Shown here: piece by piece, positions 43,487 to 52,226 of the stretch | Layout of the letters: each line of letters opens with the position of its first letter | Numbering within the stretch: position 1 is the first letter of the stretch | Assembly: GCA_934167445.1 (NCBI GenBank) | Contig: CAKPKJ010000002.1 | Coordinates: 124,001 to 188,000 of the forward strand | Length of the DNA: 64,000 nucleotides | Reading direction: 5' to 3' | Source of the DNA: an uncultured Clostridia bacterium | Lineage (GTDB): Bacteria; Bacillota; Clostridia; TANB77; CAG-508 | Made by a program: the position numbers and the translations under genes | Notes under the pieces: model-generated | What the model was told of the DNA's origin: nothing | The model's database searches: none | The model's input: the letters and a program-made list of their open reading frames with translations, nothing else

Positions 43487-44368
43487 ATGGAAAGACAATT
43501 AAAATTCTTTTTTGAATTTTTGGAGAATGAGAAAAAATTATCAGAAAATACATTACAATCATACAAAAGAGATTTGAAACAATTCAGAAGATACATAGAA
43601 GCTTGTGAAGTTCCTTACAATAGAGTAAAAGAAGAAGACATCAAAGACTATATTAGAGAATTACAAGAAAATGGTAAAAAACCATCTAGCATTTCTAGAT
43701 GTATAGCATCAATAAGATCTTTTTACCAATTTGTATTAAAAAGAAAAAAAGTAAAAATAGATCCAACAGCAAATATACAAGCACCTAAGATAGAAAAAAG
43801 AGTACCAAGCGTATTAACATCAAAAGAGGTAGAACTATTATTAGATCAACCTAAAGATATAGATTTAAAAGGAACTCGTGACAAAGCAATGCTAGAATTT
43901 GCATATGCTACAGGGATGAGAGTAACAGAAATAATATCATTAAATGTAGAAGATGTAAACTTAGAAGAAGGATATGTTACTTGTCATAGTGGAAATAAAC
44001 AAAGAACTATACCATTAGGAACAATGGCATTAAATGCGTTAAGCGAATATATGCAAGACGCAAGAGATATTATGATAAAAGATGAAGGTGAAAAAGCTTT
44101 GTTTGTTAATGTAAATGGAAAAAGATTAACAAGACAAGGATTCTGGAAAATAATAAAATATTATAAAGAACAAGCACATATAACAAAAGATATAACACCA
44201 CATGTTTTAAGACATTCATTTGCAACACATCTTTTACAAAATGGTGCAGACTTAAAAGCTATTCAAATGATGCTTGGACATTCAGATATATCTTCAACAC
44301 AAGTATATATGCAATTCCAAGATGGAGGACTAAAAGATATTTATAAAAAAGCACATCCACGTGCTTAA
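43487..44368 (+). CDS. xerD: Site-specific tyrosine recombinase XerD/XerC
   Basis: Resolves chromosome dimers at dif. In the 293 residues, the SAM-like N-terminal core-binding domain precedes the catalytic domain with Arg145 (ATGMRVTE), His239 and Arg242 (HVLRHSF), His265 (LGHSDISSTQ) and Tyr274. Length and motif spacing fit XerC/D rather than a phage integrase. Assignment to XerD over XerC is tentative. Confidence 0.93.
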   Translation: MERQLKFFFEFLENEKKLSENTLQSYKRDLKQFRRYIEACEVPYNRVKEEDIKDYIRELQENGKKPSSISRCIASIRSFYQFVLKRKKVKIDPTANIQAPKIEKRVPSVLTSKEVELLLDQPKDIDLKGTRDKAMLEFAYATGMRVTEIISLNVEDVNLEEGYVTCHSGNKQRTIPLGTMALNALSEYMQDARDIMIKDEGEKALFVNVNGKRLTRQGFWKIIKYYKEQAHITKDITPHVLRHSFATHLLQNGADLKAIQMMLGHSDISSTQVYMQFQDGGLKDIYKKAHPRA

Positions 44369-44386
44369 TAAAATAATAATAAAAGT

Positions 44387-44424
44387 TGGGGTAGAAAACA
44401 AATCAAGTTTTCTACTCCATTTTT
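44387..44424 (+). terminator. Terminator after xerD
   Basis: TGGGGTAGAAAAC (44387-44399) pairs with GTTTTCTACTCCA (44407-44419) with one G-T pair, followed by TTTTT. Confidence 0.85.
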
Positions 44425-44448
44425 GAAATCTAATATTAAGTTAACAAC

Positions 44449-44477
44449 TAGACATATGTAATAAAAAAAGATATAAT
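44449..44477 (+). promoter_or_regulatory. Promoter of the Alg14/Alg13-like pair
   Basis: TAGACA at 44449-44454 and TATAAT at 44472-44477 have a 17-base spacer, 89 bases before the first gene. Confidence 0.65.
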
Positions 44478-44565
44478 ATAATCGAAAAAATAAAAAAAGA
44501 GACTAAAAAATAACTATAAATTTTATTAGAAATAAATTATTTTTTACAATCAGAAAGAGATAAAT

Positions 44566-45042
44566 ATGGAGAAAAAAGTTTTGTTTATATCAAGTACAGG
44601 AGGACATTTAAATGAAATGTTGCAACTGTCACCAATGTTTAAAAAATATGATTATCACATAATAACAGAAAAAGATGACGCAAGTAAAGCTTTAAAAGAA
44701 AAATATGGGGAAAAGATATCATTTTTACCATATGGTACAAGAAGCAAATTACTTCAATATATATTTAAATATACTAAATTATGTTTTAAGACTGTATATT
44801 ATTATTTTAAGTTAAGACCAAAGGTGATAATAACAACAGGAACACACACAGCAGGACCAATGTGCATATTAGGAAAAATATTTGGAAGCAAAGTGATTTA
44901 TATAGAAACATTTGCTAATAGAAATAAAAAAACAGCGACAGGAAGGTTAATATATCCAATTGCAGATTTGTTTATCGTGCAATGGGAAGAAATGTTAAAA
45001 TTATATCCTAAAGCAGTTTATGGAGGGTCAATTTATCAATGA
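44566..45042 (+). CDS. Alg14/PssD-like glycosyltransferase subunit
   Basis: The 158 residues start KKVLFISSTGGHLNEMLQL, the Alg14/PssD signature, and also contain PKVIITTGTHTAGPM and the membrane-associated segment near residue 70. In this family it anchors the catalytic partner at the membrane and helps bind the lipid-linked acceptor. It overlaps the next gene by four bases (ATGA), as expected of a two-subunit enzyme. Confidence 0.9.
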   Translation: MEKKVLFISSTGGHLNEMLQLSPMFKKYDYHIITEKDDASKALKEKYGEKISFLPYGTRSKLLQYIFKYTKLCFKTVYYYFKLRPKVIITTGTHTAGPMCILGKIFGSKVIYIETFANRNKKTATGRLIYPIADLFIVQWEEMLKLYPKAVYGGSIYQ

Positions 45043-45527
45043 TATTAGTATTATTAGGAACACAAAATAATAGTTTTCATAGGCTATTAGAAGAACTGGA
45101 TAGATTAGTAGAAAAAAAAGTAATTAATGAGAAAATAATTGTACAAGCAGGTTATACAAAATATAAATCTAAAAATATGAGAGTATTTGGGCTAATACCA
45201 CAAGAAGAATTAGAAAGATACCAGGAAAAAGCAGACTTAATAATTACACATGGTGGAGTTGGTTCAATTATAAGTTCAATAAAAAAAGGAAAGAAAGTAA
45301 TTGCAGTACCAAGATTGCATAAATATAATGAGCACGTAAATGACCACCAATTACAAATAATAGAAAATTTCAATAGTAAAGGCTATATTATAGGAATAGA
45401 TGATGTGAACCAATTAGAAAATGCAATTATAGAAGCCAAAAATTTTGAGCCTAACAAATACGAGACTGCACCACAAGGTGAGAACAAAATAATAAAAATA
45501 ATAGAAGATTTTATAGATAATATTTAA
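45039..45527 (+). CDS. Alg13/PssE-like glycosyltransferase catalytic subunit
   Basis: The 162 residues start MILVLLGTQNNSFHRLLEEL and contain the donor-binding segment LIITHGGVGSIISSIKKGKKVIAVPR typical of GT28 C-terminal domains (given in part). Together with the previous gene it makes a split GT28-type enzyme that likely adds a sugar to a lipid-linked intermediate of a cell-surface polysaccharide. The sugar cannot be told. Confidence 0.9.
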   Translation: MILVLLGTQNNSFHRLLEELDRLVEKKVINEKIIVQAGYTKYKSKNMRVFGLIPQEELERYQEKADLIITHGGVGSIISSIKKGKKVIAVPRLHKYNEHVNDHQLQIIENFNSKGYIIGIDDVNQLENAIIEAKNFEPNKYETAPQGENKIIKIIEDFIDNI

Positions 45528-45616
45528 AATTTTGCATAGAGGTAAATAAAAATATTTATTAATAATTTTAGAGATTTAAATTTATTTATAATTTTTTAGA
45601 AATGGGTGAAATAAAA

Positions 45617-46624
45617 ATGGAAGAAGACAGAATTATGAATCCAGAAATAAAAGGAAATGAAGAAGAGCGTATGGAAAATTCTTTAAGACCTCAAAATTTG
45701 GACGAATATATAGGGCAAAATAAAGTAAAAGAGAATATGAAAATATATATAGAATCAGCCAAAAAAAGAAATGAACCATTAGACCATTGTTTGTTATATG
45801 GACCACCAGGACTTGGAAAAACAACACTTGCAAACATTATAGCAAATGAAATGCAATCTAATATAAAAATAACATCAGGACCAGCAATAGAAAAGCCGGG
45901 AGATTTAGCTGCATTGCTAACAAATTTATCTGAATTTGATGTTTTATTTATAGATGAAATTCATAGACTAAGTAAAAGTGTGGAAGAAATTTTATATCCT
46001 GCGTTAGAAGATTTTACATTAGATATAGTAATTGGAAAAGGACCAAGTAGCAGGTCAATTAGATTAGACTTACCTAAGTTTACACTAATAGGAGCAACAA
46101 CAAAAGCTGGTTCTTTAACAACACCACTTAGAGATAGATTTGGTATAATACATAGGTTAGAAATGTATTCAGAAAAAGACTTAGCTAAAATAATAAAAAG
46201 GTCAAGTAAGATATTAAATATAGAAATAGACGAAGAGGCTTCAAAAGAAATTGCTAGAAGATCAAGAGGAACACCTAGAATTGCAAATAGGCTTTTAAAA
46301 AGGGTAAGGGATTATGCCATTGTTTTAGGAGATGGAAATATTGATTTGAAAATAGCTAAACACGCATTAAATCAATTAGAAATAGATGAATTAGGATTAG
46401 ATGAAATAGACAGAAAATTATTAGAAACAATGATAGTTCAATACCAAGGAAGAGCAGTAGGAATTGAGGCATTAGCAGCAACAGTTGGAGAAGAAATTGA
46501 TACAATAGAAGATGTATATGAACCTTATTTAATACAAATAGGTTATATAGCAAGAACCCCAAGAGGTAGAAAAGTTTTACCGCCAGCATATAAACATTTA
46601 GGGTATGAATTTCTTGGAATGTAA
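45617..46624 (+). CDS. ruvB: Holliday junction branch migration helicase RuvB
   Basis: Motor of the RuvABC resolvasome. About 335 residues. Walker A is GPPGLGKTT, Walker B DEIHRL, the sensor region GATTKAG, and the C-terminal winged helix has ARTPRGRKVLPPAYKHLG. ATG 45617 is preferred (GGGTGA nine bases upstream); ATG 45602 would add five residues. ruvA and ruvC are not adjacent. Confidence 0.96.
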   Translation: MEEDRIMNPEIKGNEEERMENSLRPQNLDEYIGQNKVKENMKIYIESAKKRNEPLDHCLLYGPPGLGKTTLANIIANEMQSNIKITSGPAIEKPGDLAALLTNLSEFDVLFIDEIHRLSKSVEEILYPALEDFTLDIVIGKGPSSRSIRLDLPKFTLIGATTKAGSLTTPLRDRFGIIHRLEMYSEKDLAKIIKRSSKILNIEIDEEASKEIARRSRGTPRIANRLLKRVRDYAIVLGDGNIDLKIAKHALNQLEIDELGLDEIDRKLLETMIVQYQGRAVGIEALAATVGEEIDTIEDVYEPYLIQIGYIARTPRGRKVLPPAYKHLGYEFLGM

Positions 46625-46646
46625 AAACTTATAAGGAGGATTGTTT

Positions 46647-48368
46647 GTGAAATCCATAAAAGAAAAACTAAAAAGCATAATAAAAAAACCTGGATTTAAA
46701 ATAGCAATTATAAACATTATGATATTTGCAATTTGCAATATGATATATTCATTAAAATATGAACAAGTTGATGATATGATAATATATGGTTTATATTCTG
46801 GATTAGATGGAACATATAATATATATGGAGTGTATATACATCCATTTATTTGTGCTATTTTAAGCATATTGTATAGAATTATACCGGTAATTAATTGGCA
46901 CACAATATTTTTATTATCAATGCAATTCATCTGTTTTTCAGTAATAGGAACAATATTAGTAAACAGGAACAATAGCCAAAAATCATATATAATGTACACA
47001 ATATTTGCAAGTGTTTGTTATACAGCATTATTACTACTAATACAATACACATCAGTATCAGCTTTATTAATAGCAACGGCGTTTTTTATTATATTTGATA
47101 TGATAGAGCAAAATAAGAAAAGCAAAAAAAGATTAATATTTGCAAGTATACTCTTTGCAATAGGCATAATGACTAGAATGCAAAGTATTTTGATAATTGC
47201 ACCATTTTTTGCAATATATCTAATATATAAATTTGGAAAATATATAATTAATAAAACAGAAGAAAATAAAAAAAATATTCAAGAACTATTAAAAGAGTAT
47301 GTTGTTTTAGTAATTATAGCAATAATTGTGTATGGTTCTAATGTGTTAATTTACAATACAAATGAAACTTATAAAAACTATATAGAGTATAATAATCTAA
47401 GAGCAGAATTACAAGATTTATCATACACAAATTATGAGGAAAATAGAAAAATTTTTGATGAAATAGGTTGGTCAAAAAATGACCATTATTTATTTTATAC
47501 CTTTAACTATGGAGACGAAAATGTATACAGCAAAGAAAACCTACAAAAAATAATAGATTACAAAAAGGAAAATGGAGAAAAATATAATTTAAATAAAGAT
47601 ATAAATGATGTTTGGGATAGTTTGTTAGAACAATTAAAGGGAAGCAATAAATATATTTCAATATTATTTTTTGCAACATTTATTTTAGCTATATATACAA
47701 ATGACAAAAGTAAATTTTTTATAACATTTATAATGCTTACAACAATAGCTGTGAATGTATTGTTTGTTGTTTTAAATAGAGCAATGTTAAGAGTTGTTAT
47801 ACCTGAATATATTCTAGGAACGGCTATAATGTTATATTTAACCAAATATAAGAAAAAAGAAGACAGAAAAGAAATATATGGAATTATAGCAATTATAATT
47901 TTGTTATCAATAACTTTTGGTGGAGATATTTATAATTTTGAGTATGATTTTAGTAGCTACAAAAATTACCAAGATATAATAGAATACACAAATTCACATA
48001 AAGAAAATACATATCTATATACAGCACCAGCAATGCAATTTAGATATTTAGCATATCCTGTATATACAATGCCACCTAAAGGAGCATTTTCAAACTTAAG
48101 AGTTATGGGTGGCTGGGATATATTCACACAAAATTATTATGATTTTAAACAAAGAAATAATTTAGAAGGGACATTTTTAGATTTACTAAAAGACAATGTG
48201 TATCTAATAGATGGAGATGTAAATTGGTCAGGAACATATTACAAAAATTATAAAAAAAATATAATTGAATTTATAGAACAACATTATGGAAAAAATGTAA
48301 AATGCGAAAAAATTAAAACATTTGAAAACATATATATATACAAATTAACAGAAGATAATATAAATTAA
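46647..48368 (+). CDS. GT-C-like polytopic membrane protein
   Basis: The 573 residues have about ten to eleven hydrophobic helices in the first 430, then a soluble C-terminal domain. An early loop YEQVDDMIIYGLYSG has the acidic pair often seen in GT-C glycosyltransferases. No close family was recognised. GTG 46647 is chosen (7 bases after AAGGAGG); the in-frame TTG at 46641 is too close. It may act in the same glycan pathway as the Alg14/Alg13-like pair 1.1 kb upstream. Confidence 0.75.
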   Translation: MKSIKEKLKSIIKKPGFKIAIINIMIFAICNMIYSLKYEQVDDMIIYGLYSGLDGTYNIYGVYIHPFICAILSILYRIIPVINWHTIFLLSMQFICFSVIGTILVNRNNSQKSYIMYTIFASVCYTALLLLIQYTSVSALLIATAFFIIFDMIEQNKKSKKRLIFASILFAIGIMTRMQSILIIAPFFAIYLIYKFGKYIINKTEENKKNIQELLKEYVVLVIIAIIVYGSNVLIYNTNETYKNYIEYNNLRAELQDLSYTNYEENRKIFDEIGWSKNDHYLFYTFNYGDENVYSKENLQKIIDYKKENGEKYNLNKDINDVWDSLLEQLKGSNKYISILFFATFILAIYTNDKSKFFITFIMLTTIAVNVLFVVLNRAMLRVVIPEYILGTAIMLYLTKYKKKEDRKEIYGIIAIIILLSITFGGDIYNFEYDFSSYKNYQDIIEYTNSHKENTYLYTAPAMQFRYLAYPVYTMPPKGAFSNLRVMGGWDIFTQNYYDFKQRNNLEGTFLDLLKDNVYLIDGDVNWSGTYYKNYKKNIIEFIEQHYGKNVKCEKIKTFENIYIYKLTEDNIN

Positions 48369-48430
48369 GAATATGTAGATATCAAAAAAATATAATTATA
48401 GCAATTTTCGATAAAATTTAGGAGGAAAAA

Positions 48431-49009
48431 ATGAAACTACTATTACATACTTGTTGTGCACCTTGTAGTGTTTATTGCATAGACGAATTAAGAAAAGAAG
48501 GAATAGAACCTACAGTATATTGGTATAACCCCAATATACATCCATATAAAGAGTATCAAGCAAGAAGAGATTGTTTAAAAGAATATACAAAATCAATAAA
48601 TGTAGAAGCTATCTTTGAAGAAGAATACGGTCTAGACGAATTTTGCAAAGAGGCAGTAAAAGATTTACAAGCAAGGTGTGTTAACTATTGTTATCCAGTT
48701 AGACTACGCAAAACATTTGAATATGCAAAACAAAATGGATATGATACTGTATCGACTACATTGTTATATAGCATTTATCAAAAACATGAATTTATAAAAC
48801 AACTTATGGAAAAATATAGCCAAGAATATGGAATTGACTTTTTATATAGAGACTTTAGAGAAGGCTTTTGGGAAGGACATCAAAAAGCTCACGACTTAGG
48901 CTTATATATGCAAAAATATTGTGGATGTATATTTAGTGAAGAAGATAGATATAGTAAACAAATAAAAAAAGATAAAGAAAACAATATAGAATTTAATCAT
49001 AGAATATGA
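48431..49009 (+). CDS. queH: Epoxyqueuosine reductase QueH
   Basis: Catalyses the last step of queuosine synthesis in tRNA. In the 192 residues, the conserved cysteines are in LLLHTCCAPC near the start and KYCGCIFSEEDRY near the end, the cluster and metal ligands of the family, with ARCVNYCYPVRL between. QueH replaces the cobalamin-dependent QueG in many anaerobes. Confidence 0.93.
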   Translation: MKLLLHTCCAPCSVYCIDELRKEGIEPTVYWYNPNIHPYKEYQARRDCLKEYTKSINVEAIFEEEYGLDEFCKEAVKDLQARCVNYCYPVRLRKTFEYAKQNGYDTVSTTLLYSIYQKHEFIKQLMEKYSQEYGIDFLYRDFREGFWEGHQKAHDLGLYMQKYCGCIFSEEDRYSKQIKKDKENNIEFNHRI

Positions 49010-49054
49010 TATAATTCGCATTAATTAAAAAGCTTAGAATATAAGGAGGCCATT

Positions 49055-49846
49055 ATGGAAAAATATTTAGAAATGTTAAAAAAAGAAGAATTAACAAGAG
49101 AGGAATTTTTACCAGTATGGGAGGAATTTAAAAAAGACTTAAATAATGGAAAAGTAAGAGTTGCATCAAAAGAAGGAACAGAATGGAAAGTAAACAAATG
49201 GGTAAAACAATTTGTTTTACTAGGATTTAAATATGGAGAAATAATAAAATTTGAAGATGGAACAATAGATAAAGATACAATGGGAGAAAGAAAGGTAACA
49301 TTAGAAGAAAAAGCAAGAGTTGTATCACCAACAGTATCAATAAGAGATGGTGTCTATATTGGAAAAGGTGTTGTGTTTATGCCACCTTGTTATACTAATA
49401 TAGGAGCATACATAGATGAAGGTTCAATGGTTGATTCATTGGCATTAGTTGGTTCTTGTGCGCAAATTGGTAAAAATGTACACCTAGGAGCAGGAGTAAT
49501 AATTGGTGGAGTGCTAGAACCAGTAGGAGCATACCCTGTAATTATAGAAGACAATGTATTTGTAGGAGCAGGTTCACAAATTACAGAAGGAACAATAGTA
49601 AAAGAAGGTGCTGTAATAGGAGCAGGTGTAACAATAACAGGTAGTACACCAGTTTATGATAATGTAAATGGAACGATTATAACACCAAATGAAAATGGTC
49701 AAATAGTAATCCCAAAAGATGCTGTTGTCATTCCAGGAACTAGAGATGTAAAATCTAATGTAAAAGGAGTAACATTATCAAAATCAGTTCCAATTATAAT
49801 AAAATACGGAAGTAAAGTTGTATTAGAAGATTTATTAAGACCTTAA
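49055..49846 (+). CDS. dapD: Tetrahydrodipicolinate N-succinyltransferase
   Basis: First step of the acylated branch of lysine/diaminopimelate synthesis. In the 263 residues, a short N-terminal domain is followed by a left-handed beta-helix of hexapeptide repeats (GKGVVFMPPCYTNIGAYIDEG, GSCAQIGKNVHLGAGVIIGG in part). It matches the DapD branch, not the DapH acetyltransferase. It is followed by a DapL-like aminotransferase and an M20 peptidase. Confidence 0.9.
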   Translation: MEKYLEMLKKEELTREEFLPVWEEFKKDLNNGKVRVASKEGTEWKVNKWVKQFVLLGFKYGEIIKFEDGTIDKDTMGERKVTLEEKARVVSPTVSIRDGVYIGKGVVFMPPCYTNIGAYIDEGSMVDSLALVGSCAQIGKNVHLGAGVIIGGVLEPVGAYPVIIEDNVFVGAGSQITEGTIVKEGAVIGAGVTITGSTPVYDNVNGTIITPNENGQIVIPKDAVVIPGTRDVKSNVKGVTLSKSVPIIIKYGSKVVLEDLLRP

Positions 49847-49864
49847 TAAGAAAGGAATACAAAA

Positions 49865-51073
49865 ATGGCAAGTGTAAATGAAAATTTCTTGAATTTAAAA
49901 AATGATTATTTATTTTCAAAAGTATTAGAAAAAACAAATGAATACAAAAAGAAAAATCCTGATAAAAAAGTTATAAGCTTAGGAATAGGAGATGTGTCAC
50001 TACCTTTAGTGCCAACAGTAATTAAAGCTATGAATAAAGCTGTTGAAGAGATGTCTAAAAAAGAAACATTTAGAGGCTATGGAATTGTACAAGGATACGA
50101 ATTTTTAATAGATAGAATTTTAGATGTAGAATATAAAAAAAGAGGCGTGAATTTAGAAAAAGACGAAGTGTTTATTGCAGCAGGTACAAAAGGGGATTTA
50201 GCAGGAATTGCAGAATTATTAGCTAAAGACAATTCGGTAGCATTAATGGAACCAGTATATCCTGCATATAGAGATACAAATATAATGTTAGGAAGAAACA
50301 ACATTATATACTTAAATGCAACAGAGAAAAATAATTTTACACCAGAAATGCCAAAAGAACATATAGATATAATTTATCTATGTTCTCCTAATAATCCAAC
50401 TGGTATGGTTTTAACTAGAGAACAGTTAAAGCAGTGGGTTGATTATGCAAAAAAAAATAATTCAATAATCTTTTATGATTCTGTGTATGAAGTATTTATT
50501 ACAGACCCAGATATTCCACATAGTATATATGAAATAGAAGGGGCTAAAGATGTTGCAATAGAATTTAGAAGTTATTCTAAATTAGCAGGATTTACAGGAG
50601 TAAGATGTTCGTTTACAGTAGTGCCAAAACAACTAAGAGCGTATACTAAAAAGGGAGAGACTATTTTTTTAAATGGACTTTGGCGAAGAAGTCAGAGTAC
50701 AAGGTTTGGAGCTGCTTCATATATTACACAAAGAGCTGCTGAAGCGGTATATACAGATCAAGGCCAAAAGGAAATAATGGAAAACATAAAATATTATCAA
50801 GAAAATGCTAAGTATATAAAACAAAAACTAGAAAAAGTCGGATTTACTGTATATGGTGGAGAACATTCGCCTTATATTTGGTTAAAAACACCAAATGGTA
50901 TGAAGTCTTGGGACTTTTTTGATAAATTATTAAATGAAGCAGCAGTTGTAGGAACTCCAGGAGTTGGCTTCGGAAAATGTGGAGAGGGATTTTTTAGGTT
51001 AACTGCATTTTCTAGTAAAGAAGATACAAAAGAAGCAGTTGAAAGAATTGTGAATTTATTTGAAAAGAGCTGA
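49865..51073 (+). CDS. dapL: LL-diaminopimelate aminotransferase-like enzyme
   Basis: A PLP enzyme of fold type I, 402 residues. The start NENFLNLKNDYLFSKV, LGIGDVSLPLVP and FRGYGIVQGYEFL are DapL signatures. The PLP lysine lies in RSYSKLAGFTG, with CSPNNPTG before it. DapL makes LL-DAP directly from tetrahydrodipicolinate, which would make dapD unnecessary. In this operon it may instead act on the acylated keto acid. Confidence 0.85.
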   Translation: MASVNENFLNLKNDYLFSKVLEKTNEYKKKNPDKKVISLGIGDVSLPLVPTVIKAMNKAVEEMSKKETFRGYGIVQGYEFLIDRILDVEYKKRGVNLEKDEVFIAAGTKGDLAGIAELLAKDNSVALMEPVYPAYRDTNIMLGRNNIIYLNATEKNNFTPEMPKEHIDIIYLCSPNNPTGMVLTREQLKQWVDYAKKNNSIIFYDSVYEVFITDPDIPHSIYEIEGAKDVAIEFRSYSKLAGFTGVRCSFTVVPKQLRAYTKKGETIFLNGLWRRSQSTRFGAASYITQRAAEAVYTDQGQKEIMENIKYYQENAKYIKQKLEKVGFTVYGGEHSPYIWLKTPNGMKSWDFFDKLLNEAAVVGTPGVGFGKCGEGFFRLTAFSSKEDTKEAVERIVNLFEKS

Positions 51074-51077
51074 TAGT

Positions 51078-52208
51078 ATGAATATTGAAAAAACAGTAAA
51101 TGATTTAAAACCACAAATGTTAAAAGACAAAGAATTTTTTTGGAATCACCCAGAAAGAGGAACTCAAGAATTTGAAACATCTACATATATACAAAAAAGG
51201 CTAAAAGAAATGGGATATACAGATATAAATAACAACATATATGCAACAGGAATAGTGGTGACATTAAAAGGAAAGGAAGAAGGACCTTGTATATTATTTA
51301 GAACAGATATAGATGCAGTTGTAATGGATGATACAGGAAGAACCAAACATGCTTGTGGACATGATGCTCATATGAGTATCATGCTTGCATTAGCTCAAAT
51401 ATTAATTGATAATCAAGATAAAATAAAAGGTACTGTAAAACTCCTTTTTCAACCAGACGAAGAAGGAGATGCAGGAGCAAGTAAAATGGTAGCTAATGGA
51501 GCATTAGAAAATCCTAAAGTTGATAAAGCATTTGCAATCCACGTTTGGAGTGAATTAAAAGAAGACACAATAGGAATAAAAGCAGGAACTGTTATGGCAT
51601 CATCAGACCCATATGACATTACTGTATATGGAAAAGGTGGTCATGCGGCAATGCCAGAAAGATGTGTGGATACAATTTATATAGCAAATAAAATAGGAAT
51701 TGCATTAAAAGAAATGGCAAAAATAGATGTACCAATAGACGAAAAGGCAATAATTGGAGCAACAGCAATAAACGGAGGAAAAACAAACAATGTAATTCCA
51801 GATGTTGTTCATATGAAAGGAATTTGTAGAACAAATAATAATAAAGTTAGAAAAGAAAGCAAAGAAAAACTAGTAAAAACAGTAGAAAATATTGCAAAAG
51901 AAATGGGAGGAAGAGCTGAAGTAAAATTTTTATGTGAGTACCCAGTTGTAGAAAATTCGGAAAAAGAGGCTTTAGAACTACAAAGACTTGCAAAAAATGT
52001 AGTAAGCAATGTAAATACAACCTATCAGACAACAGCATCAGAAGATTTTTCTTATTATCTAGAAAAAGTGCCAGGAGTAATGATGCACGTTGGATGCCAA
52101 CAGGATGTGTACTACCCACAACACAGTGAAGAATTTTGTGTAGGAGAAAATCCAATGTTAATTGGTACACAAATGTTTTATGAAATAGTAAAACATTATT
52201 TGATATAA
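51078..52208 (+). CDS. M20 family amidohydrolase
   Basis: In the 376 residues, zinc ligands are in ACGHDAHM and QPDEEGDAGAS, with a dimerisation domain in the middle, VYGKGGHAAMPE. The M20D layout fits N-acyl-diaminopimelate deacylase or a general aminoacylase. Position after dapD and dapL suggests removal of the acyl group from N-acyl-DAP. ATG 51078 lies 4 bases after the dapL stop and the binding site is weak, so translation is probably coupled. Confidence 0.85.
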   Translation: MNIEKTVNDLKPQMLKDKEFFWNHPERGTQEFETSTYIQKRLKEMGYTDINNNIYATGIVVTLKGKEEGPCILFRTDIDAVVMDDTGRTKHACGHDAHMSIMLALAQILIDNQDKIKGTVKLLFQPDEEGDAGASKMVANGALENPKVDKAFAIHVWSELKEDTIGIKAGTVMASSDPYDITVYGKGGHAAMPERCVDTIYIANKIGIALKEMAKIDVPIDEKAIIGATAINGGKTNNVIPDVVHMKGICRTNNNKVRKESKEKLVKTVENIAKEMGGRAEVKFLCEYPVVENSEKEALELQRLAKNVVSNVNTTYQTTASEDFSYYLEKVPGVMMHVGCQQDVYYPQHSEEFCVGENPMLIGTQMFYEIVKHYLI

Positions 52209-52226
52209 AACATAAGGAGGAAAATT

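Noticed and set aside
49010..49054. Lysine riboswitch before dapD
   Set aside because: Only 45 bases separate queH and dapD; there is no room for such a structure.
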